Below, in pieces: positions 22,162 through 28,301 of a stretch of 36,927 nt of DNA. The notes under the pieces were generated by a model, which was given only the letters and a program-made list of their open reading frames with translations, was not told where the DNA came from and did no database searches. Origin of the DNA: a virus. The position numbers and the translations under genes were made by a program. Location of the stretch: IMG/VR virus record IMGVR_UViG_3300030333_001113, positions 1 to 36,927 of that record; one strand, given 5' to 3'. The first letter of the stretch is position 1, and every line of letters starts with the position of its first letter.

Positions 22162-22346
22162 TGGCTAAACGTCCCGGCCTATACGCAAACATCCATGCCA
22201 AGCGAAAGCGCGTAGCTGCAAGCAAAGGCAAGAAGCGCATGCGGCGCAAAGGCGAGAAAGGCGCGCCGACTGACGCGCAGTTCGCAGCGGCTGCAAAGAC
22301 AGCCAAGCGCAACAGGAGACGCGGCAAAGGCTTGCTGCGTGGCTAA
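22161..22346 (+). CDS. small basic phage protein, DUF6321-like N-terminal part
   Basis: 61 residues. The pattern KRPGLYANIHAKRKRVAASK, then KGAPTDAQFAAAAKTAKRNR, is one I recognise from widespread short phage proteins. In others it seems fused to the part encoded next, so the family may be split here. Highly basic; DNA binding or packaging role inferred. It overlaps neighbours on both sides. Confidence 0.65.
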   Translation: MAKRPGLYANIHAKRKRVAASKGKKRMRRKGEKGAPTDAQFAAAAKTAKRNRRRGKGLLRG

Positions 22347-22623
22347 AGCGATACGCCGCACGACTGGCAAAGGCGGCAATTATCGTAAGACGAAAGCTGG
22401 CGCAGGCATGACGCAGAAAGGCGTCGCCGCGTATCGTCGAGCTAACCCTGGAAGCAAGCTGAAGACAGCTGTGACCGGCAAGGTGAAGAAAGGCAGCGCC
22501 GCAGCCAAGCGACGCAAGAGTTACTGCGCACGATCTGCAGGGCAGCTGAAGCGCAGCTCGGCAAAGACACGCAACGATCCGAACAGCAGGATTAGGCAAG
22601 CACGCAGACGCTGGAAGTGCTGA
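22339..22623 (+). CDS. small basic phage protein, DUF6321-like C-terminal part
   Basis: 94 residues from GTG 22339, overlapping the previous stop by 8 nt. Contains TTGKGGNYRKTKAGAGMTQK, GVAAYRRANPGSKLKTAVTG and KVKKGSAAAKRRKSYCARSA, typical of this phage/bacterial family of basic proteins. Very Lys/Arg-rich with two Cys. Unknown role, likely nucleic-acid binding. The stop is coupled to the HNH-like gene (TGATG). Confidence 0.65.
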   Translation: MAKAIRRTTGKGGNYRKTKAGAGMTQKGVAAYRRANPGSKLKTAVTGKVKKGSAAAKRRKSYCARSAGQLKRSSAKTRNDPNSRIRQARRRWKC

Positions 22624-22838
22624 TGAAGCGCAATTACCGCAAGGAATACGACAGCTACCATGCCAAGCCAGCACAGCGCAGGCGACGCAGCAGCAGGAAC
22701 AAAGCTCGGCGTAAGATGGCTGGCGCGGGTGCAAAGCTGCTCGGTCTCGATGTTGATCACCGTGACGGCAATCCGATGAACAACAAGCGCAGCAACCTGC
22801 GCGCAGTGAGCAAGGCGAAGAACAGGTCAAGACGATGA
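22623..22838 (+). CDS. small HNH-like protein
   Basis: 71 residues from ATG 22623. An Arg-rich first half (RRRRSSRNKARRK) is followed by LDVDHRDGNPMNNKRSNLRA, which matches the Asp-His...Asn-Asn...Asn-Leu-Arg core of HNH endonucleases. The CxxC zinc knuckles of larger HNH enzymes are absent. HNH proteins beside terminase genes can assist packaging cleavage. In a phage with group I introns, a free-standing homing role is a second option. Confidence 0.7.
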   Translation: MKRNYRKEYDSYHAKPAQRRRRSSRNKARRKMAGAGAKLLGLDVDHRDGNPMNNKRSNLRAVSKAKNRSRR

Positions 22839-23005
22839 GACGCGTTGAAGCAGCACAGCTTGCCAAGCCGATCTGGCGGCAGAGACGCAAGCCGTCAGGT
22901 AAGGTTTATACGCGGAAAGGTAAGTGCGGCTGTGGTGGTGATGCGTGTGTGTGCAACACACGGCACGGCGTCAGCGGCACGCGCGAGTTCGGTCAGTATT
23001 ACTGA
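22835..23005 (+). CDS. 56-residue Cys-rich basic protein
   Basis: ATG 22835 overlaps the previous stop (ATGA). The basic first half (MRRVEAAQLAKPIWRQRRKP) is followed by a cysteine cluster KCGCGGDACVCNTRHG, four Cys and one His within 15 residues, a likely zinc site. No family recognised. Last of the five tiny genes between terS and terL. Confidence 0.55.
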   Translation: MRRVEAAQLAKPIWRQRRKPSGKVYTRKGKCGCGGDACVCNTRHGVSGTREFGQYY

Positions 23006-23218
23006 CCTATCGATGGTCAGCAGAGGGCATACCCCGGCGTTCTTTTAGAATTTGTTACGTCGCTGTTACGCAGCACGACGCAGCCCTTGGCTACCAAGCG
23101 GTGACCGTCAGGTTGCGCACCTGATTGCCCCGGTCGGCGGTGTTGTTTTCTCGTTTTGGCAAGGCCCCGTATACCCCGAAACGTGGGGCGCGGCTGTAGT
23201 AGCGTATATAGACAATCA
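23006..23218 (+). other. intergenic region before the terL pair
   Basis: 213 nt without a convincing gene. It contains TGTTACG twice (23053-23059, 23064-23070, an 11-bp period), a 6-bp hairpin GCCCCG/TGGGGC (about 23164-23189), and a TATATA (23205-23210) that could be a -10 box but lacks a good -35. It might hold the packaging site or a promoter; neither can be shown. Confidence 0.35.
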
Positions 23219-23401
23219 ATGGAGCCACAAACACACATGTACACGCCGCTCTTCTCCGCATGGACCCGCACGTCGCCGGAAGGCGACACGGTCCTCATGC
23301 TTGCGGTAGAAGGCTTTGCGGACGTGCTGGAAGCCCGCATATGGCTTTCTGAGTTCGTAGGTCCGCACCTCGCTGAAGAGCTGCAGGAGACCATGCATTG
23401 A
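23219..23401 (+). CDS. small protein immediately upstream of terL
   Basis: 60 residues from ATG 23219; ATG 23237 is an alternative and neither has a good ribosome-binding site. The C-terminal part VLEARIWLSEFVGPHLAEEL is helical and acidic. No family recognised. Its stop overlaps the TTG start of terL (TTGA), so it is probably co-translated with it. Confidence 0.5.
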   Translation: MEPQTHMYTPLFSAWTRTSPEGDTVLMLAVEGFADVLEARIWLSEFVGPHLAEELQETMH

Positions 23402-24732
23402 GCCGTAAGGCCGCGAAAGCGGATAGCGTAATCGAGATACCGTACACGCCGCGTCCGCTGCAGCAGCTGCTGCACGAACAGGTATCGCAGCACCGTTGGT
23501 CGGTGCTTGTGTGCCATCGTCGTTTCGGCAAAACGGTGTTAGCGATAAATCATCTGCTGCGTGACGCGATATTATGTCCGCGACAAAATGCTCGGTTCTT
23601 CTACGTCGCTCCGACAAGAGTTCAAGCCAAGGCCGTTGCATGGGACTACGCGAAAGAATTTGCACGCAAGATACCCGGCGTGCGTTTCAACGAGACTGAG
23701 CTGCGCTGCGATCTGCCGAACGGCGCAAGACTGCAGCTGGTCGGCGGTGAGGAGCCGGATCGACTTCGCGGAATATACGCGGACGGTATCGTCGTCGATG
23801 AGGTCGCGACCATGCCGGAACGCGTGTTTCCAGAAATTCTGCGACCTGCCTTGGCGGATCGCAACACGGCGGAATGCCCGACGTATTGCATTTTTATCGG
23901 CACGCCTGCAGGCCACAACGCTTTTTATGATTATTGGGAATTGGCCGGTCACGAAGACGGCTGGTATCGCTCGATGCTCAAGGCAAGCGATACGAAAATT
24001 TTACCGGAGGAAGAGCTAGACGCGGCTGCGGCCTCGATGACGGCAGAGCAGTACGACCAGGAATTTGAGTGTAGTTTTATCGCTGCAGTACCCGGTTCGA
24101 TTTTTGGTAAGGAACTGCAGGCAATCGAAGAAGAAGGCCAGATCACGAAGGTGCCATACGATCCGGCGCACCGCGTCGACACGTTTTTCGATCTGGGTAT
24201 AGGCGACGCGACAGCGATCTGGTTTACCCAGAAAATCGGTCGCGCGATCCACGTCATCGACTACGAAGAAGAGCGCAACGAAGGCTTGCCGTTCTATGCC
24301 CGGCTGCTCGACGACAAAGGTTACCTGTACGGAACGCATCATGCGCCGCATGACATCGAGGTCCGCGAAATGTCGACCGGCAGATCGCGTCGCGAGGCGG
24401 CATATGATTTAGGAATAAATTTTCGTGTGTTGCCGAAGCTGCCGTTAGAGGACGGCATTCACGCCGCGAAAATGCTGATACCGCGATGCTGGTTTGACGC
24501 AGACAACTGCCACGACGGCTTGGAAGCTCTGCGTTATTACCACAGAAAATACGACGAAAAGAATCGCACGTTTCGCACCAGCGTTGTCCACGACTGGGCA
24601 AGCCATGGTGCCGACGCGTTTCGCTATGCCGCGATAGGCATACGAGATTTCGATCCGAGTTCGACGCCGCCGCAGATCATGGCAGCGGCGAAGTACAATC
24701 CACTGCAAAGCCAAGTACAGGCAGTTCTGTAA
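23398..24732 (+). CDS. terL: terminase large subunit (packaging ATPase/nuclease)
   Basis: 444 residues. ATPase domain: Walker A-like CHRRFGKT (39-46), Walker B IVVDE (131-135), and the coupling motif in FIGTPAGHN (167-173). C-terminal RNase H-like nuclease: Asp265 and Asp270 in FFDLGIGD, HDIEV (318-322) and the late acidic GADAFRYAAIG. The start is TTG 23398: AGGAG lies 8 nt upstream, it overlaps the previous stop, and no ATG occurs in this frame before the Walker B motif. It cuts and pumps DNA into the procapsid through the portal. Confidence 0.96.
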   Translation: MSRKAAKADSVIEIPYTPRPLQQLLHEQVSQHRWSVLVCHRRFGKTVLAINHLLRDAILCPRQNARFFYVAPTRVQAKAVAWDYAKEFARKIPGVRFNETELRCDLPNGARLQLVGGEEPDRLRGIYADGIVVDEVATMPERVFPEILRPALADRNTAECPTYCIFIGTPAGHNAFYDYWELAGHEDGWYRSMLKASDTKILPEEELDAAAASMTAEQYDQEFECSFIAAVPGSIFGKELQAIEEEGQITKVPYDPAHRVDTFFDLGIGDATAIWFTQKIGRAIHVIDYEEERNEGLPFYARLLDDKGYLYGTHHAPHDIEVREMSTGRSRREAAYDLGINFRVLPKLPLEDGIHAAKMLIPRCWFDADNCHDGLEALRYYHRKYDEKNRTFRTSVVHDWASHGADAFRYAAIGIRDFDPSSTPPQIMAAAKYNPLQSQVQAVL

Positions 24733-24959
24733 TGTCTTTTTTGATGCCGAAAATTCCTTCGCCGCCGCCGTTACCTCCGATTCCTCCGCCGCCACCAGCG
24801 CCGCCGATCAAGCCTGTCGAGGCGTCAGAGACGGATCGCGAGGAAGATCGCCAGCGTCGCAAGCGCGGTATTAGCAGCACGATATTGACCGGGCCGCGTG
24901 GTCTTACGACCGAGGAATCTGTCAGTCCGACAACGCCGAACCTGTTGGCAGGAGATTAA
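24732..24959 (+). CDS. proline-rich small protein A
   Basis: 75 residues; ATG overlaps the terL stop (TAATG). The N-terminus MPKIPSPPPLPPIPPPPPAP is almost all proline, then a charged RREEDRQRRKRG-type helix, then ISSTILTGPRGL and an end LLAGD. Similar tiny proteins are often found before portal genes in podoviruses, but no function is known. The next gene is its paralogue. Confidence 0.6.
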   Translation: MSFLMPKIPSPPPLPPIPPPPPAPPIKPVEASETDREEDRQRRKRGISSTILTGPRGLTTEESVSPTTPNLLAGD

Positions 24960-24960
24960 C

Positions 24961-25206
24961 ATGGGTAGTGTTTTCAGCGCGCCAAGTCCGGCACCCGCGC
25001 CGCCGCCACCGCCGCCAGTGCAGCCGAAACCGGCTGTGCAGCCGCGTGCCGCGATCCGCGAGGCCGACACTGACAAGCCAAAGCCAAAGACGCGTCGCCG
25101 TGCTGGTGCAGGCGGCGGCGGTGCAAGTTTGACCGGCACGATCTTGACTGGCGGTTATGACGGTATGGACAGCACGCCCGGTCGTAAAAGTCTGTTAGGT
25201 GACTAA
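24961..25206 (+). CDS. proline-rich small protein B, paralogue of A
   Basis: 81 residues from ATG 24961; AGGAG lies just upstream (about 24949-24953). Same plan as protein A: Pro-rich start (SPAPAPPPPPPVQPKPAVQP), basic middle (KTRRRAGAGG), TGTILTGGYDG and LLGD at the end. The shared ILTG...LL-x-GD ending indicates tandem duplication. Perhaps minor structural or assembly peptides. Confidence 0.6.
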   Translation: MGSVFSAPSPAPAPPPPPPVQPKPAVQPRAAIREADTDKPKPKTRRRAGAGGGGASLTGTILTGGYDGMDSTPGRKSLLGD

Positions 25207-25424
25207 TGGGCGCGCCACTTCATGCCCGCAAAGCACTTTTTATTCCCTATTTAGACCAGACAGGCGTGCCGGATTCTAAACGGCCTGCAGGGTTTAAAAG
25301 TGCAAAAAGCACAACTCTTGGCGGCGGCGGTGCGGCGTCGAAATCACAGCCGCGCAATGTTGTATCGGCGCGCAGTGAAGAGCCGAAAACAATTCTTAGA
25401 CGAGGTGTAAAAAACAGTGGCTGA
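25206..25424 (+). CDS. small hypothetical protein before portal
   Basis: 72 residues from an ATG overlapping the previous TAA. Gly/Ser-rich middle (STTLGGGGAASKSQPRN) and basic end. It ends 8 nt inside the portal gene. Unknown; its position suggests the same late assembly set. Confidence 0.5.
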   Translation: MGAPLHARKALFIPYLDQTGVPDSKRPAGFKSAKSTTLGGGGAASKSQPRNVVSARSEEPKTILRRGVKNSG

Positions 25425-27084
25425 AGCAGACCCACGCGCTGTCATATTGCTACGACGCCTGTCGAAGCTGGAGCAGCAACGCTCGACCTGGGAGTCGCAT
25501 TGGCAGGAGCTGGCCGACTATATGCGGCCACGCAAAGCCGACATTGTCATCACGTCGGAGACGCCGGGCAGAAAACGAACCGAACAGATATTTGACGGCA
25601 CTGCAGTGCGTGCCGCTGAGATGCTGTCTGCGAGCTTGCATGGCATGCTGACCAATATGTCGACATCTTGGTTCAGCTTGCGCTATCGCGATCCGCAGCT
25701 GCAATTAGACGACGAGGCGCGTGAATGGCTGCTATCTGCCGAAGACGCAATGTATACGGCTTTTCATAGGTCGAATTTTCAAGAGCAGATTCAGGAGTTA
25801 TATGACGACCTCGTCGTGTTTGGCACAGCGACCATGATGATCGAGCCTGACGACGTTAATAACTTCCGGTTTAGCACGCGTCATATCGCAGAGATTTATG
25901 TCGCCGAAAATGCATTGGGCCGCATCGATACGGTCTATCGCAAGTTCAAGATGACCGCACGCGCGGCTATCGATCAGTTCGGCGAAGCGGAAGTCAGTGA
26001 CCGCATCAAGCATACCGAGCAGCGCGATCCCTATGAAATGGTCGACATTGTTCATGTCGTGCAGCCGCGCAGCGACCGCGATCCAGCGAAGATCAATCGC
26101 ACGAATAAACCTTTTGCGTCGTTCTATCTTGATCGCGAAGACAATCAGGTTTTGTCGGAAAGCGGTTATGACGAATTTCCGTATGTCTGTCCGCGCTGGT
26201 TGAAAAGCTCGACCGAGCTTGGCTATGGAAGAAGCTGTGGAATGACTGCGCTCGCAGATACGAAAGTATTGAATCGCATGTCCGAGGTAAATTTACGGGC
26301 GGCGCAAAAACAGACTGACCCGCCGCTCATGGTGCCGGACGACGGTTTCATGTTGCCAATCCGCGTCGTACCCGGCGGTCTTAATTTTTATCGATCCGGT
26401 ACGCGTGACAGGCTGGAGCCGCTGCAGATCGGCAGCAACACGCCGGTCGCGCTTAACATGGAAGAGCAGCGCCGTCAGGCGGTGCGCAGCGCGTTCTATG
26501 TCGATCACCTGCAACTAGCACCTGTGCCAAACGAAACGGCGACCGCCGTGTTGCAACGCACCGAAACCAGCATGCGCCTTCTCGGCCCGGTTCTCGGTCG
26601 CCTGCAGTCTGAGCTGCTACAGCCGATGATATCGCGCTGCTGGTCGATCATGTCGAAGCAGGAAGCGTTCCCGCAGCCGCCAGAGTTCTTGCAGGGCACA
26701 GGCGACATCGAGATCGAGTACGTTTCACCGCTGGCCCGCGCGCAGCGCAAAGGCGACGCGCAGTCGCTGGTGCAACTCATGGAGTTCATGCAGCCCTTGA
26801 TGGCAATCGATCCCGGCATTGCCGATTACCTCGACATGGACGGCATGGCACAGCATCTGATCAAGACGCTGTCGATACCGGCGACGATTGTGCGTGGCGA
26901 GCAAGAGGTATTGGGCAAGCGTGACGAGCGTGCCGCGCAACAGGCGCAGCAGGCAGAGATGCAGGAAGCGATGCAGATGGCGCAGGCTGCAGGCAAGGCA
27001 GCGCCGATGGTGAAGGCCGTCGACGATGCAACGATGAACCAGCTGCCTGCTGAAGTGCCTGCAGACGCGATAGAAGCCGCATGA
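25417..27084 (+). CDS. portal (head-tail connector) protein, T7 gp8-like
   Basis: 555 residues from GTG 25417. Head-tail connector family features: an N-terminal RRLSKLEQQRSTWESHWQEL and ADYMRPRK, the FDGTAVRAAEMLSASLHGML helix, then WFSLRYRDP, YDDLVVFGTATMMIEP, and a C-terminal helical, Gln/Ala-rich crown (AAQQAQQAEMQEAMQMAQAA). The length matches T7-type portals (~535). It forms the dodecameric ring for DNA passage and tail attachment. Confidence 0.95.
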   Translation: MAEADPRAVILLRRLSKLEQQRSTWESHWQELADYMRPRKADIVITSETPGRKRTEQIFDGTAVRAAEMLSASLHGMLTNMSTSWFSLRYRDPQLQLDDEAREWLLSAEDAMYTAFHRSNFQEQIQELYDDLVVFGTATMMIEPDDVNNFRFSTRHIAEIYVAENALGRIDTVYRKFKMTARAAIDQFGEAEVSDRIKHTEQRDPYEMVDIVHVVQPRSDRDPAKINRTNKPFASFYLDREDNQVLSESGYDEFPYVCPRWLKSSTELGYGRSCGMTALADTKVLNRMSEVNLRAAQKQTDPPLMVPDDGFMLPIRVVPGGLNFYRSGTRDRLEPLQIGSNTPVALNMEEQRRQAVRSAFYVDHLQLAPVPNETATAVLQRTETSMRLLGPVLGRLQSELLQPMISRCWSIMSKQEAFPQPPEFLQGTGDIEIEYVSPLARAQRKGDAQSLVQLMEFMQPLMAIDPGIADYLDMDGMAQHLIKTLSIPATIVRGEQEVLGKRDERAAQQAQQAEMQEAMQMAQAAGKAAPMVKAVDDATMNQLPAEVPADAIEAA

Positions 27085-27308
27085 CGCCGCAAGAGTTACG
27101 ACAGACATACAAGACGCTGTTCAACACCGACGACGGTCAGATCGTCTTGGAAGACCTGCGCACGCGCTTCCATGGCGATCAGCCGACGTTTAGCAGCGAC
27201 GCTTTGGAGATGGCATATCTCGAAGGCCAGCGCAGCGTCATTTTGATTATCAAGAACATGATGAAAGACCTCGATCACAACATAATGGAGATGATGAACG
27301 ATGAGTGA
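27081..27308 (+). CDS. Bbp19-like phage protein
   Basis: 75 residues overlapping the portal stop by 4 nt. Pattern: LRQTYKTLFNTDDGQIVLED, LRTRFHG, and YLEGQRSVILIIKNMM fits the short Bbp19-like family found between portal and scaffold genes. The function of the family is unknown. It overlaps the scaffold start by 8 nt. Confidence 0.7.
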   Translation: MTPQELRQTYKTLFNTDDGQIVLEDLRTRFHGDQPTFSSDALEMAYLEGQRSVILIIKNMMKDLDHNIMEMMNDE

Positions 27309-28152
27309 AATGCTCGCTGGTGAGCAGGTAGCGGAGGTCGCCGATACGGCGGTAGCCACGTCTGACGAAGCGGCAGTCGCAGCTGATTGGAAAGCTGCGC
27401 TCCCTGATGATTTGAGAGAACATCCAAGCATTGCAGGCATGCAGGACGTGGCATCGCTTGCGAAAAGCATGGTGCATGCGCAAAGCATGGTCGGTGCCGA
27501 CAAGATTGCGGTGCCGGGCAAATGGGCAGACGACGAAGACTGGAGCCAAGTATACGACAAGCTCGGTCGACCGGCGTCAGCTGAAGACTACGGTTTGCAA
27601 TTCGAGGTGCCGGACGGCGAGGCTGACCCGGCACTGACCGGCTGGTTTGCAGAGACGGCGCACAAGATCGGTCTGAACACGAAGCAGGCGCAGCAGCTCG
27701 CCGACTCTTACATTGAGTTGACCGGCGGCATGGGTCAGCCGGAAGTCGATCTGGAAGCGGCGAAGGCAGATGCGACTGCGGAATTGCGTCAGGAATATGG
27801 TGCAGCGTTCGATGACCGTCTCGGCAAAGGTAACAATTTTCTCGGCGAGTTCGGTGCGGACGGCCTGATGGAATTGCGGCTGCAAGATGGCACGCCGCTG
27901 ATGAATCATCCGGCTTTTATTCGCACCGTGGTCAACGCCGCGCAGTACATCCATGAGAGCGTCAGCGAGGACAAGCTGATCGGCGACAAGGACAGCAATG
28001 TCGTGACGCCGGGCGAGGCGCAGAAGCAGCTCGAAGAGGTGATGCGTCCCGACAGTCCTTACTGGGATGCGCGACATCCGCAGCACGATGTCTACGTGCA
28101 GCGCGCGCTTTCGATACAAGAGATGATTCATCCAGACCTGGATGATGAATAG
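27301..28152 (+). CDS. capsid assembly scaffold protein
   Basis: 283 residues, acidic, mostly helical and without Cys, with an Ala/Glu-rich N-terminus, DWKAALPDDLREHPSIAGMQ, SLAKSMVHAQSMVGADKIAV, PASAEDYGLQF and a long central helix. This order is typical of T7-like scaffolds (gp9 position: after portal, before capsid). The C-terminal YVQRALSIQEMIHPDLDD would bind the capsid protein. It guides procapsid assembly and leaves before DNA packaging. Confidence 0.88.
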   Translation: MSEMLAGEQVAEVADTAVATSDEAAVAADWKAALPDDLREHPSIAGMQDVASLAKSMVHAQSMVGADKIAVPGKWADDEDWSQVYDKLGRPASAEDYGLQFEVPDGEADPALTGWFAETAHKIGLNTKQAQQLADSYIELTGGMGQPEVDLEAAKADATAELRQEYGAAFDDRLGKGNNFLGEFGADGLMELRLQDGTPLMNHPAFIRTVVNAAQYIHESVSEDKLIGDKDSNVVTPGEAQKQLEEVMRPDSPYWDARHPQHDVYVQRALSIQEMIHPDLDDE

Positions 28153-28301
28153 CGACTGAACGGATCAGGCCGACAAGCGAAAGCCCGGCCTGCAAAGCAA
28201 AGTCGTTGACGACAAAGCCGTGGATAACCGAGAGGCCCACGCAATAGGCCCGTGCAAACGGATAACCGCTGATCTGAAAACTTCAACTGATGGAGGCTGA
28301 T

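Noticed and set aside
22165-22890. 241-residue minus-strand ORF rich in Cys/Ala/Arg
   Set aside because: Antisense of the Lys/Arg-rich small genes; its composition is explained by that bias.
23164-23210. Late promoter and terminator before terL
   Set aside because: A TATATA and a short hairpin are present, but no acceptable -35 or T run; left as unassigned intergenic sequence.
28217-28225. DnaA box before the capsid gene (CGTGGATAA)
   Set aside because: One mismatch, single copy, no AT-rich neighbour; not supported as an origin element.
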